Shown: in pieces, positions 50,766-60,116 of the stretch
How the letters are laid out: each line of letters opens with the position of its first letter
Position numbering within the stretch: the stretch's first letter is position 1
Source of the DNA: an uncultured Treponema sp.
GTDB lineage: Bacteria > Spirochaetota > Spirochaetia > Treponematales > Treponemataceae
DNA length: 64,000 nt
NCBI GenBank assembly: GCA_946186185.1
Contig: CAMHMJ010000008.1
Span: 34,574-98,573 of the forward strand
Direction of reading: 5' to 3'
Made by a program: the position numbers and the translations under genes
Notes under the pieces: model-generated
Seen by the model: the letters and a program-made list of their open reading frames with translations, nothing else
What the model was told of the DNA's origin: nothing
Database searches by the model: none

Positions 50766-52889
50766 ATGAAAAAGATTTCCAGACTCCATTCAGGTTCTTT
50801 TTTTAAGGCGTTTAGTGCCGCACTTTGCACGCTTTTTTTAATTTCATGCGCAGTCAGTACTGCCACAACAGATGAAGGCCCTTCCGGTACTGAACAATCC
50901 GGAGGATCGGGCGGTTCGGGAACCCAGACGAATTCTGATGACTCGGACAAGAAAACGGATGTGGCAACCCTGAATCCGGAACCGTATACTTCAAGGTCAG
51001 AAAATCTTGATTTCATCTTCAATCCTGATGTACTTGGGGAAACTACAATTACAATCAGCCGGAAAGAATGGCAGAAAATGCTGTTTTTTTATGACAAGAA
51101 CAAGGACTACGAACAGTATGTAACTGCACAAAAATACAACTTTACAAAAGGCTCAAACACATGGGAACTGAACAATGTGGGAATCCGCGTCCGGGGAAAC
51201 ACAAGCCGTAAAGATGCTCGTCCGCAGAAAAGCGGTTTTGAGGGCTACCAGAACAATTATGTTCAGTGCCATTTCAAAGTCGATTTTGAAGAGTTCCTTG
51301 AAGACGGTCAGGGACAGAAAATCGCAGGCAGCATGAAAAGTGTTATGCTAAAGCACTTCAAAGGCGACCCGACCTACACCCGTGAAGTTTACGGCTACAA
51401 CCTTTTCCGCCAGAACGGCATCTGGATAGCACCTCGTGCCGCATTCACAAAGCTTACCATTAAAATAGTAGATTCTGATTCAAAAGTGGAAACCGTAAAT
51501 TACGGCGTTTACGCAATGATTGAATCCATCGACAAGCAGTTCCTTAAAGCTCGAAAAGCAAAGGCTGGCGGAAAAGCTGGAGAATGCCTTGAATCCGACG
51601 ACGGAAACCTGTGGAAATGTACAGGCTATGCGCCGTTAACTCCGAATCCTGACAAAATCGGCGTTGAAACCGGCGGAGATTTTAAGAATATCAATACAGA
51701 TTCTTCCAATCCTGAAGACTGGAGTGCAGATTACAACGGCAAAAACACTCCGCACTACGATTTGAAAACCCACAAAAGTAAGCCGACAGAACCTGTAAAT
51801 CAGTTTAAAACTTTCATGTCTCAGCTTTCAAACCTGAATGGCGAAGCAAACATTACCGCCTGGATGGAAAATAATTTCGATGTAGATTTGTTCCTCCGCA
51901 CTTACGCAATCAATGTAATTCTTGGAATGTGGGATGACTACTGGTACAACCGCAGCAACTACTATTTCTACTTTGATAAAAGCGGAAAAGCCTATTTCAT
52001 TCCGTACGATTACGACAATATTCTGGGCTGTAATATCAACGAAGATTTTGTAACAAAAGATCCTTTATACTGGGGACCAGTAAATAACGAACGTCCATTA
52101 ATTTACAAAATTCTGTCCGTAAAAAAATATAAACAGCTTTATCAGAATTATCTTCTTGAATATTCAAAAGAAGGAAGCAAATTCTATGTTACCGAAAGCC
52201 AGAAGCGCCTGAACAGCTGGAAATCTATGGTTGCACCAAACATCTTCTCAAGCCAGATACAATTCGGCGGAGAATGCTATGGTGAATGGGGCGACTACTT
52301 TGCAGACTGGGGATATCCGGGCTGGTGTCCACAGTACAAGCTTTTCAGCGGCGATGACACAACAAACTACTTTAAGGCAAAGACAAAAACAATTGCAAAA
52401 TACTGTAAAGCAAGCACCATTGATGATGACGATAACGGCGGTGGAAATGACAACGGCGGCGGCGGTTCCGGAGAAGGAGACGATAACGGAGGCGGAAGCG
52501 GCTCTGGTGGCGGAAACGAAAATGAAACCGACTGGAATTCCATTCCGGTTTCCAGCTATCTTCCGATTTATGTGAACGGAAACTCCTACACCTTTATCTT
52601 TGTTCCAACAGATTACTGGGTTACCTATGACGGAAGCCAGCATGTTACTGTTCGCGGTGAATTTAACGGCTGGAGCGCAGATGCGACACAGCTTCAGTGG
52701 GATTCTTCAGCTAAGTTCTACACAGCGACTGTTACAATAGAAGATTTGGGAGAAAATCCGCGATACAAATTCTATAGTCCAACCACAGGAGCATGGTTCG
52801 GAGGCGCAGACTACCGGGGAACTTTACCGGAAGGGTATACTCAAACTGAGGGTAACTACAATCTGCTTTTCCCGAGCGGTTCAAATTAA
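50766..52889 (+). CDS. CotH-domain lipoprotein with beta-sandwich tail
   Basis: 707 residues. Lipoprotein signal with LFLISC near residue 28, then a Gly/Ser/Asp linker. The CotH kinase-like domain (~75-500) shows VGIRVRGNTSRKD, MLKHFKGDPTYTREVYGYNL, YGVYAMIESIDKQF and the metal/catalytic block WDDYWYNRSNYYFYFD with FIPYDYDNILG. CotH proteins are atypical protein kinases in Bacillus spores; in Gram-negatives they are surface proteins of unclear role. A Gly/Asp/Asn linker leads to a C-terminal domain (~605-707; TVRGEFNGWSADATQLQW) like the glycogen-binding CBM20/48 fold. SD GAGG upstream. Confidence 0.87.
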   Translation: MKKISRLHSGSFFKAFSAALCTLFLISCAVSTATTDEGPSGTEQSGGSGGSGTQTNSDDSDKKTDVATLNPEPYTSRSENLDFIFNPDVLGETTITISRKEWQKMLFFYDKNKDYEQYVTAQKYNFTKGSNTWELNNVGIRVRGNTSRKDARPQKSGFEGYQNNYVQCHFKVDFEEFLEDGQGQKIAGSMKSVMLKHFKGDPTYTREVYGYNLFRQNGIWIAPRAAFTKLTIKIVDSDSKVETVNYGVYAMIESIDKQFLKARKAKAGGKAGECLESDDGNLWKCTGYAPLTPNPDKIGVETGGDFKNINTDSSNPEDWSADYNGKNTPHYDLKTHKSKPTEPVNQFKTFMSQLSNLNGEANITAWMENNFDVDLFLRTYAINVILGMWDDYWYNRSNYYFYFDKSGKAYFIPYDYDNILGCNINEDFVTKDPLYWGPVNNERPLIYKILSVKKYKQLYQNYLLEYSKEGSKFYVTESQKRLNSWKSMVAPNIFSSQIQFGGECYGEWGDYFADWGYPGWCPQYKLFSGDDTTNYFKAKTKTIAKYCKASTIDDDDNGGGNDNGGGGSGEGDDNGGGSGSGGGNENETDWNSIPVSSYLPIYVNGNSYTFIFVPTDYWVTYDGSQHVTVRGEFNGWSADATQLQWDSSAKFYTATVTIEDLGENPRYKFYSPTTGAWFGGADYRGTLPEGYTQTEGNYNLLFPSGSN

Positions 52890-52952
52890 AACGCTGTTCA
52901 CAAAGAGCCGTTTTTACTAAACACAGGGGCAAAAATTGCCAATAATAGAAGT

Positions 52953-54179
52953 ATGAAGAAATTTTTTGTTTATTTTATTGCGATTATTTCATTTTTACTC
53001 GTTCCTCTTTCAGCATGGAGCGAAGAAGAACTTTCTCAGTCAGAAGTCCGGGTTTTGCGCGAAAGATTCATAAAAGAAGCTAAAAAAAGCATAGACGCAC
53101 CCTACACCAGCGGAAAGCGCGGTCCTGCAACCTTTGACGAAGCAGGCTACGTTCACTTCTTTGTACAGACGGTGCTTGAAATCGTTCTTCCTGCCACTGT
53201 GCGGGGAATTTACGATTTTGCCCAGATTGTATCGGATTCAGAGCGTGAACCGGGAGACCTTGTATTCTTCAGAAACGAAGCGGGCTCTCAGATAAACGAC
53301 ATCGGTATTTACCTTGGTGACGGAAAATTCCTTGCCTGCTCAAAAACCTACGGCAACAAAAAAAGCGTTCAGGAATATTCCATGAAGGATTCTTCCTGGA
53401 AAAAGGCCTATGCAGCCACCGGAAAGCTGCTTCCTCAGTCAAAATTGGGAGACTCTCAGATAAAAGCGGCTTCCACAGGCTCAACCACGAAAAAGACAAC
53501 TGCTTCAAAAAAGGCAGATAAAAAATCGAAAAACACGGCCGATTCCGTGGATGCTGAATCAGAGGATTCTTCAGAAGCTTCCGAATCAGGAAAAGCTTCA
53601 AAAACAGCGAAGGCTTCAAAATCAAAAGAAAGCCGAAAAACCGCTGCTTCAAGCAGGGAACATTCTTCCGGCTCTGCAACGGCAGACAGCTTTGTATTCT
53701 CAGGCTACCTCACCGGCGACTGGTCACTTTTCACTGAAAAGCGCTTTATGCCTAACTTTCGGGGATTAACAGCCTTTGCCCTTATGGACTACGAAGGAGA
53801 AACTGTTACACCTGGAGCGGGCTTTGCCTTAAGATGGAACAACGGAGCCGGTGTATTCCAGGCACCTCTCCTCTTCTCCCTTAAAGCCGGCGATTATGTC
53901 CGCTTTTACGCAGGTCCGATGTTCACAGTTGGAAATGCAAGCACTCCGGACTCAAAAACTCCGATTAAAGCTTCAATTTTCCCAGGAATTCTTGGAATGA
54001 CGGTTTACCTCCCGTCCTTCACCAGCGGCGATTTTAAGGTTCAGATTATTCAGGACTTTAACTACACCTTCTTCAATCAGGAAGACGGAAGTATGCTTCC
54101 GCCACTGGACAGCCTTGCTTCAGGACTGGAACTTTCTACGGGAATTAGTGTAACCTTCCCGATGTCCATCTTTTTTTAA
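52953..54179 (+). CDS. NlpC/P60-like protein without catalytic residues, fused to a barrel-like domain
   Basis: 408 residues. Signal peptide to about residue 22 (LVPLSAWSEEE). Residues ~30-160 follow the NlpC/P60 peptidase fold (DAPYTSGKRGPATFD; PGDLVFFRNEAGSQINDIGI). The catalytic Cys in the family motif FDCSG is Glu63 here (FDEAG, GAA at 53139-53141), and the His of HVGIYLG is Asp116. A Lys/Ser/Glu-rich linker (~165-245) joins a C-terminal ~160-residue domain of amphipathic strands resembling a small outer membrane barrel. It might bind rather than cut peptidoglycan. Three nt from the next lipoprotein gene. Confidence 0.8.
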   Translation: MKKFFVYFIAIISFLLVPLSAWSEEELSQSEVRVLRERFIKEAKKSIDAPYTSGKRGPATFDEAGYVHFFVQTVLEIVLPATVRGIYDFAQIVSDSEREPGDLVFFRNEAGSQINDIGIYLGDGKFLACSKTYGNKKSVQEYSMKDSSWKKAYAATGKLLPQSKLGDSQIKAASTGSTTKKTTASKKADKKSKNTADSVDAESEDSSEASESGKASKTAKASKSKESRKTAASSREHSSGSATADSFVFSGYLTGDWSLFTEKRFMPNFRGLTAFALMDYEGETVTPGAGFALRWNNGAGVFQAPLLFSLKAGDYVRFYAGPMFTVGNASTPDSKTPIKASIFPGILGMTVYLPSFTSGDFKVQIIQDFNYTFFNQEDGSMLPPLDSLASGLELSTGISVTFPMSIFF

Positions 54180-54182
54180 AGC

Positions 54183-54923
54183 ATGAACTTTAAGATAATT
54201 TCAAAAACCGTTGCCCTTTTGTGCGCTGTTTTTCTCTACTCTGCAATTTTCTGTTCCTGCGAAAGTACCGTTACAATCAAGGTTTCCGGGAACAAAACCT
54301 GGTTTTCCTTCAGCGCTGAAGGTGGCGAAAAATTTATTAAAACCCTCAAAATGCTGGATTCTTCCGAAGGCTTTGGAAGTGAAGACAGCGTCTCGGGTGC
54401 AGAAAACACCTCTTACTCAGGAAGCAACGGGGGAAACACAAATACCGGCTCCTCAGGCGGCCCGGAGCTTTTTAATCCTGCCGTAATTCAGGAAAACTTT
54501 ACGGCAGCCGGCTTTAAGGATGTTCGCGCAGAAAAAATCGGAAACAAGGGCTTTTCGGTAACCTTCAGCTCCCCGGAAAACGCAAAAAATCCCCTCACAG
54601 AATCCGGAATTCTAAATTATTCGGAACTCAAAAAGCCGTATTTTTCACTTTCACGGGAAAAGTTCCAGCTTTTCTACGATAAAATTCCTTTTGAGCTCAA
54701 AAGCTACATCGACCTGTTCATGGCTCCATCCTTCACCGACGAAGAAATGGACAACGAAGAATATCTGGATTTAGTCGCTTCCGTATTTGGTCCGGGACTT
54801 TCCGAAGAAATCAAAAACGCCCGCATTCACTTTGTCTTTGACGACAACGGTAAAATCTCCCGCAAAACCATGTCACTTCTTTCAATCCTGAACATTGAAG
54901 GAAAGCTTACAATCGGAATGTAA
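54183..54923 (+). CDS. Small lipoprotein of unknown function
   Basis: 246 residues with a lipoprotein-type signal ending SAIFCSC (residues 19-25). The mature part has a beta-rich start (TVTIKVSGNKTWFSFS), a Gly/Ser/Asn-rich loop (~70-95) and an alpha/beta domain with many acidic residues. Not recognised. The gap from the NlpC/P60-like gene is 3 nt, so they are almost certainly an operon and may form an outer membrane/periplasmic pair. Confidence 0.75.
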   Translation: MNFKIISKTVALLCAVFLYSAIFCSCESTVTIKVSGNKTWFSFSAEGGEKFIKTLKMLDSSEGFGSEDSVSGAENTSYSGSNGGNTNTGSSGGPELFNPAVIQENFTAAGFKDVRAEKIGNKGFSVTFSSPENAKNPLTESGILNYSELKKPYFSLSREKFQLFYDKIPFELKSYIDLFMAPSFTDEEMDNEEYLDLVASVFGPGLSEEIKNARIHFVFDDNGKISRKTMSLLSILNIEGKLTIGM

Positions 54924-54996
54924 AGCAATTTCTTTTTATCGGCCTTTGTAAACGAAACGAACTGAACTATTCCGGTATTTCTAATTAGATTTTCCC

Positions 54997-57156
54997 TTAC
55001 ACCTTAAACTGATCAACCTGCTTTCCGATTTCACTGATTGAGTTTTCCATCAGGACGTTGATTTCGGCAAGTGCATCACCAGTTGCATTGATCTTTCCGG
55101 CACTAATTCCCATTTCATCCATACTGTGCTTCATGGTGCTGGTTTCATTCTGAAGTGTTCCAACCTCTTCCATAATTACACGGCTGTCATTGGTCATGTC
55201 TTTAGAAGCCTTCTGAACCGAATGTGTACTGTCGTTCAGACGGGAAAGAGCATCCGTAATCTGAACGGAACCTTCCTGCTGTTCGGACATTGCAGCCTTA
55301 ATCTGGCGTACAATAGCATCGGTTTCTTCAATTTCAGAAGCAAGGTGTGCATAGCCCTGAACACCCTTCTGAGTAGCCTGAACAACAGTTTCAATGGTAC
55401 TCTGGATTCTTGTAAGCTGTTCACCAATTGTCTTTGACTGGCCTGAAGATGTTTCAGAGAGTTTTCGAATTTCATCTGCAACAACCGCAAAACCCTTTCC
55501 TGCCTCACCAGCGTGGGCAGCCTCAATTGCCGCATTCATGGCAAGGAGATTTGTCTGGTTTGCAATATTTGCAATAACTGTATTTGCTTCACTCAAAAGC
55601 TTAGACTGGTTTTCAATTTCTGTAATCTGGGTCTGAAGAAGACTCTGGGTTTTTGCACCGCTTTCCGCATCTGATTCAAGAGTTTCAAATGAAGAAGCCA
55701 TTTTATCTACCGAACGGTTTACTTCACCGATATTTCCAATCATCTGCTCAACAGCACCGGAAGCCTCTTCCACTGACTGCGCCTGAACTGCGACCAGTTT
55801 TTCAAGAGAATGAATACTTTCAAGAATCTTTTTAACGCTCTCGGAAGTCTGCTCTACGCTGGCGTTCTGATCCTTAAGATTTACATCCAGATTCTTGATG
55901 CTTGCACTGATCTGTTCAATAGAAGCCATTGCATCGCTTGTTGCATCCGTAAGTTTTGCACCGGCATCGTTCAATGAAGCTTTTGACTGCTTCATGCTGA
56001 CGATGATTGCCTGCAGCTTATCCGAGAAAACATTGAAGCTGGCCGCAACATCCCCAATTTCATTTTCAGCTTTAATTTCAATTCGCTTTTTAAGATTTGC
56101 GTTTCCGTTTGCAATCTGCTCGGCAGTTTCACTGATACCGTCTCGGATAACACGAAGCGGCTTCATGATTTGTCGTGTCACAATTGAAATTATAATCGCG
56201 ATAATCACACCAAAAATTGCACATACAAGAATCGTGGTTCTGAGGGTATTTTTGAAGGCTTCAAAAACAGTTTCCTTTGGACAGAAAGCCACAATCTGAT
56301 AGCCCGTACGAGGATTGGTTATGTATTCAGTAAAATAGGTTTCTCCCTTGATATCAATTGAACCGCTCTTAGAAGAGGATGCAAGAAGATTTCTTAATCC
56401 AGGAATACCAATATCGTCGATATTCTTGAAATTATTTTTATCTTTACTGGTATCCGCAAGAATAGTTCCGTCCTTCTGAACCATCATTACAAAGCTTTCT
56501 TTTCCGAAATACATAACGTCAAGAATGCCGGTAAGGGTGTCTAGGGAAACTTCGATGGAAGTATTTCCAATAAAATCGCCGTTATGGTCGTACGCACAGC
56601 GTGTAATTCCTACTACCGTAGCACCAACTGTTGAAGCAAATGCATCGGTAATCATAACCTTTCCATTTCCGTTCAAAGCAGTCTGATACCAGCCGCGCTT
56701 TCTTGGGTCGTAACCGCCGTTCATAGAGCTGTCAAAATTGGTGCCGTATCCACCCCATTTTGTTCCAATATAAATCTCGGCAATATCCTTGTCGTTTCTT
56801 GCAAAGCTCTTACATACCTTGCGGATATTCTCTTCAACCGGGCTTTTTTTGTAGCCAAGAATCTGAATCGTTCCAACTTCATTCACAAAGGAATGAATTG
56901 TGCTATCTGCCGCCTTTACTTCATCAGTTTCAGAAAAAACATTCAGCTCTGTTTCCTTTGCACCAAAAAACATGGAAATTGAATCGGAAAATTCAGAAAG
57001 CTGAGTTCTGGCATTACCATAAAAATCTTCAAGGCTGTTTTTTGAAAAGAAAATTCCTGTTGTAATAGAAGAAATCGCAACAACTGCAACAATGATTAAA
57101 ACTGTAACAATAGAAAATCTGGTCGTAATTGATCGTTTTTTTAAAAGTAAAGGCAT
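54997..57156 (-). CDS. Methyl-accepting chemotaxis protein (dCache type)
   Basis: 719 residues. First membrane helix ~14-36, a ~260-residue periplasmic dCache sensor ([35 protein letters not shown]), second helix ~310-332, HAMP ~335-390, then a long cytoplasmic coiled coil. The hairpin tip ([20 protein letters not shown]) is canonical and contacts CheA/CheW. It steers flagellar rotation in response to a small ligand, often an amino acid in dCache receptors. The minus-strand TATAAT (57173-57168) and SD GGAGA are upstream. Divergent from an ECF transporter operon that may take up the same ligand (inference). Confidence 0.95.
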   Translation of the reverse strand: MPLLLKKRSITTRFSIVTVLIIVAVVAISSITTGIFFSKNSLEDFYGNARTQLSEFSDSISMFFGAKETELNVFSETDEVKAADSTIHSFVNEVGTIQILGYKKSPVEENIRKVCKSFARNDKDIAEIYIGTKWGGYGTNFDSSMNGGYDPRKRGWYQTALNGNGKVMITDAFASTVGATVVGITRCAYDHNGDFIGNTSIEVSLDTLTGILDVMYFGKESFVMMVQKDGTILADTSKDKNNFKNIDDIGIPGLRNLLASSSKSGSIDIKGETYFTEYITNPRTGYQIVAFCPKETVFEAFKNTLRTTILVCAIFGVIIAIIISIVTRQIMKPLRVIRDGISETAEQIANGNANLKKRIEIKAENEIGDVAASFNVFSDKLQAIIVSMKQSKASLNDAGAKLTDATSDAMASIEQISASIKNLDVNLKDQNASVEQTSESVKKILESIHSLEKLVAVQAQSVEEASGAVEQMIGNIGEVNRSVDKMASSFETLESDAESGAKTQSLLQTQITEIENQSKLLSEANTVIANIANQTNLLAMNAAIEAAHAGEAGKGFAVVADEIRKLSETSSGQSKTIGEQLTRIQSTIETVVQATQKGVQGYAHLASEIEETDAIVRQIKAAMSEQQEGSVQITDALSRLNDSTHSVQKASKDMTNDSRVIMEEVGTLQNETSTMKHSMDEMGISAGKINATGDALAEINVLMENSISEIGKQVDQFKV

Positions 57157-57177
57157 GATATCTCCGCATTATAATAG

Positions 57178-57193
57178 ATACTATACATAGTAT
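57178..57193. promoter_or_regulatory. Palindrome upstream of chemoreceptor promoter
   Basis: ATACTAT-AC-ATAGTAT, 7-bp perfect arms. It lies just upstream of the minus-strand TATAAT, within the expected spacer of that promoter; operator candidate. Confidence 0.5.
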
Positions 57194-57329
57194 TGTCTAA
57201 AGCTCAAAAAATCAAGCAAAAAAAACAATTTCCTTCAATATAGACGGTTAAATATCTGAAGTTCCAGTTATAAGTCGGTTTTCTTAGTACAATTCAAATC
57301 ATAAAAATATCAGAAAAATAATTTTTTTT

Positions 57330-57378
57330 AATGTTTCTATTGACAGAAACATTTTTATTTGTTACTATCAGTAGTAAC
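57330..57378 (+). promoter_or_regulatory. ECF operon promoter overlapped by two palindromes
   Basis: TTGACA (57340-57345), 17 nt, TACTAT (57363-57368). AATGTTTCT-ATTGAC-AGAAACATT (57330-57353, 9-bp perfect arms) covers the -35 box, and GTTACTA-TCAG-TAGTAAC (57361-57378, 7-bp perfect arms) covers the -10 box. Two regulator sites are likely. Confidence 0.72.
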
Positions 57379-57457
57379 AAAACAAGTGAACAATATGTTC
57401 TTCGTCTGCGAAAAGCTTCTGCATAAAATCCGGTTCACTAAAAAAACGAGGTATAAA

Positions 57458-58063
57458 ATGGAAAAACGAGTATTAAACAAGACAGAAAAAAAGGGTATCA
57501 GCCTTCAGGACCTGCTTCTTACAGCAGTTTTACTTGCAGCAGGTGCTGTTCTTAAGTTCTTTGCAGGAACCTTCATCAACTTCTTTGGAATGAAGCCTAA
57601 CTTCATTATCGCAATGTACTGTATGGCAATTGTTCTTATTCAGCCAAAAATCTACTACAGCCTTATTATCGGTCTTCTTGCAGGCGCAATCTGCCAGTTC
57701 TTCCCGGGAACTCCTTACCTGAACTTTGCTTCAGAAGCAGCCGGCGCCCTTGTAATGGGAGCTTTGATTTTTATTCCTGCAAAAAACAAGGGAATGAAAA
57801 TTGCACTTTCAGCAATCACAACCTTTATCAGCACAGTAATTTCCGGTGGACTTTACACAGTTCTCCTCTTTGTATTCATCAAATCTGACCCGTCTGCAAT
57901 GGCAGCATACGTTCCGATCGTACTTGGAACTGCAACCCTGAATGCCATCATCGTAGGCGCCCTCTACGCACCGCTGATGAAAGCCCTCAAAAAAGAAATA
58001 GTAACAACTGACAAAGCCGAAAACGCGGACACAGAAAAAACAGACGAAGAAAAGACAGAGTAA
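57458..58063 (+). CDS. ECF transporter substrate-binding S component, TrpP-like
   Basis: 201 residues from ATG 57458 (GAGGT 5 nt upstream; the ORF-track start is 33 codons earlier and unsupported). About five or six membrane helices. The segments FFGMKPNFIIAMYCMAIVL and GLLAGAICQFFPGTPYLNFA resemble TrpP, the tryptophan-transport S component of Firmicutes (GMKP...; FPxGQxPN). The last ~20 residues are Lys/Glu-rich. It would capture the vitamin or amino acid and hand it to the EcfA/EcfT module downstream. Tryptophan is a guess based on this resemblance. Confidence 0.78.
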   Translation: MEKRVLNKTEKKGISLQDLLLTAVLLAAGAVLKFFAGTFINFFGMKPNFIIAMYCMAIVLIQPKIYYSLIIGLLAGAICQFFPGTPYLNFASEAAGALVMGALIFIPAKNKGMKIALSAITTFISTVISGGLYTVLLFVFIKSDPSAMAAYVPIVLGTATLNAIIVGALYAPLMKALKKEIVTTDKAENADTEKTDEEKTE

Positions 58064-58089
58064 ATAGAACGAACAGCGAGTTATAAAAA

Positions 58090-58118
58090 TTGCCGTGCCA
58101 GTCACGGCAAACTTTATT
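58090..58118 (+). terminator. Hairpin between S component and ATPase genes
   Basis: TTGCCGTG (58090-58097) pairs with CACGGCAA (58103-58110), 5-nt loop, then ACTTTATTTT. Possibly a partial terminator lowering expression of the downstream genes. Confidence 0.6.
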
Positions 58119-58133
58119 TTACAGGAACTTCAA

Positions 58134-59873
58134 ATGATTGAAATACAGGAACTGACATTCAAATACGCCGGGGCAGAAAAAAACGCCCTCGAAAAAATCT
58201 CCCTTAATATAGAAAAAGGCGGCTTTGTTGGAATCATCGGCGAATCTGGTGCAGGAAAAACAACCCTCCTGAACAGCATAAACGGCCTGATTCCCCACCA
58301 CTACAACGGAGATTTTTACGGAAGCGTAAAGGTTTGCGGCTGCGACACCTTTGAAACCAACGCCGGCGAGCTTGCTCTCAAGGTTGGTTCCGTATTTCAG
58401 GACATAGAAAGCCAGCTGACAGGATATTTTGTTGAAGACGAAATCCTGTTCGGACTTGAAAACTTTGGAATTCCTGCTGAAAAAATTGAAAAACGAATCA
58501 CTGAGGCCCTTGAAACTCTGGGGATTTCAGAGTTACGCCACCGGGAGCTTTCTTCCCTCAGTGGCGGACAGAAACAGAAGGTTATTTTTGCGGCAATTCT
58601 TGCCCTGGAACCGGAAATTCTTGTTCTGGACGAACCGACCGGCGAGCTTGACCCGGCCTCTTCCGTTCAGATTTTCAGCCTGCTTAAAAAACTCAACGAA
58701 GAAAAGGGAATCACAATCGTAATCGCGGAACAGAAAATCATGCTGCTGTGCGAATATGTAAAAAAACTGGTTGTTCTGGAAAAAGGAACCTGCGTTCACT
58801 ATGGCGAAATCCGAAGCACCCTTACCCATCAGAAGGAAATGGAAGAAGCCGGAATCAACTGCCCTCGCGTTCTGACACTCACCGGTAAACTGATGAAAGA
58901 AAAGCTGGTGCCGGAAGGAACAACGGAGGAAGACCGCATCTGCCTGAATCCAAAGGAAGCGGCGGTGTTTGTAAAAAAAGCAATTGGAAATAAAGTGACG
59001 TCTGGAAGTGCGGATTCCATCGCTGAAAGAAGTGCCGGAACAACTGCCTCGTCTTCTTCCACAAGTGCAGAAACCGTTCTTGAGTTCAAAAATGTAAGCT
59101 TTTCATACAACGAAACTGCCAATGTAAAGGATCTGAATGTTCAGATTAAAAAAGGCGACTTCGTTTCAATAATCGGTTCAAACGGCGCCGGAAAATCAAC
59201 TTTCTCAAAGCTCTGCAACGGACTTTTAAAACCTTCCACGGGGGATGTAGAAGTTCTTGGAAAAAATACTAAAAAACAGAAGGTCAGCGCCATTGCAAAG
59301 CACATCGGCTTTTTGTTCCAGAACCCTGACCGCCAGATCTGCTGTTCAACAGTTCGGGAAGAAATTGCCTTCAGCTTAAAAAACAATAAAATCCCTGAAA
59401 AAGAAATAAAAGCACGGGTAGAAAAAACTCTGGAAGAGTTCGGTTTTAACCCGGACATGGAGCCCTTCAATATGAGCCGCGGTCAGCGCCAGCGCCTTTG
59501 CCTTGCCTGCCTTATTGCACTGAACCCGGAAATTCTGATTCTTGACGAACCGACCACCGGACTTGACTACCGGGAGTGTATGGAAGTAATGGAAAAAATC
59601 CGAAAGCTGAACGAAAACGGAACCACTGTAATTATGGTCTGCCACGATATGGAAGTTGTTCTTGATTTTGCAAAAAAAATCGTGGTAATGAACCGGGGTC
59701 AGATTCTTGCAGAAGGTGAAACCCGCAGCATTTTGAAAGATAAGGCGCTTCTTGATAAAGCCCGACTTCTTCCTCCGCAGATTGCCCAGGTTTCTTTCCT
59801 TTTAGGAAAGGATTTTGAAGGAATCTTTACAGATGAAGAAATGATTAACCGCATAAAGGAAATACGGGCATAA
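58134..59873 (+). CDS. Fused ECF transporter ATPase (EcfA1-EcfA2)
   Basis: 579 residues from ATG 58134 (AGGAAC upstream). Two ABC domains in one chain. Domain 1 (~1-235): GESGAGKTT, Q-loop VFQDIESQLTG, LSSLSGGQKQK, LVLDEPTGELDP. Domain 2 (~318-560): GSNGAGKST, LFQNPDRQICC, LILDEPTTGLDY, CHDME. Domain 2's signature is MSRGQRQRL rather than LSGGQ. A ~75-residue Ser/Thr/Ala linker joins them. The chain forms the ATPase heterodimer equivalent that drives the ECF transporter with the S and T subunits encoded on each side. Confidence 0.93.
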   Translation: MIEIQELTFKYAGAEKNALEKISLNIEKGGFVGIIGESGAGKTTLLNSINGLIPHHYNGDFYGSVKVCGCDTFETNAGELALKVGSVFQDIESQLTGYFVEDEILFGLENFGIPAEKIEKRITEALETLGISELRHRELSSLSGGQKQKVIFAAILALEPEILVLDEPTGELDPASSVQIFSLLKKLNEEKGITIVIAEQKIMLLCEYVKKLVVLEKGTCVHYGEIRSTLTHQKEMEEAGINCPRVLTLTGKLMKEKLVPEGTTEEDRICLNPKEAAVFVKKAIGNKVTSGSADSIAERSAGTTASSSSTSAETVLEFKNVSFSYNETANVKDLNVQIKKGDFVSIIGSNGAGKSTFSKLCNGLLKPSTGDVEVLGKNTKKQKVSAIAKHIGFLFQNPDRQICCSTVREEIAFSLKNNKIPEKEIKARVEKTLEEFGFNPDMEPFNMSRGQRQRLCLACLIALNPEILILDEPTTGLDYRECMEVMEKIRKLNENGTTVIMVCHDMEVVLDFAKKIVVMNRGQILAEGETRSILKDKALLDKARLLPPQIAQVSFLLGKDFEGIFTDEEMINRIKEIRA

Positions 59874-59913
59874 ACTTGCAAAGGTAAAACAACTTTAGAT
59901 TAAATATAGGTCG

Positions 59914-60098
59914 CAGCGGTTACATTGCCGCTTCTTCCAGAGGTAAGCCTAAAAATTGCTTTCGCAATTTTCTTAACGGCTTGCTATTAATCAGGAAGCA
60001 GCACAGCTGCTTTCAATAAGATGTAAAGCTAAAAAATTGCTGCATCGCAATTTTTTTTAACGCTTTGCTATTAAACAGAGAGCGCTCTGACCGGCGCT
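59914..60098 (+). repeat. Tandem hairpin array between EcfA and EcfT genes
   Basis: Two ~50-bp direct repeats (about 59942-59990 and 60022-60074), each with TAAAAATTGC / GCAATTTT hairpin and ending TTGCTATTAA. They alternate with different GC-richer hairpins: AGCGG...CCGCT, AAGCAGC-ACA-GCTGCTT, GAGAGCGC...GCGCTCTC. The second A/T hairpin is followed by eight T. Fills an intra-operon gap of ~240 bp. Confidence 0.75.
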
Positions 60099-60116
60099 CT
60101 CACACAGGAGATACAA

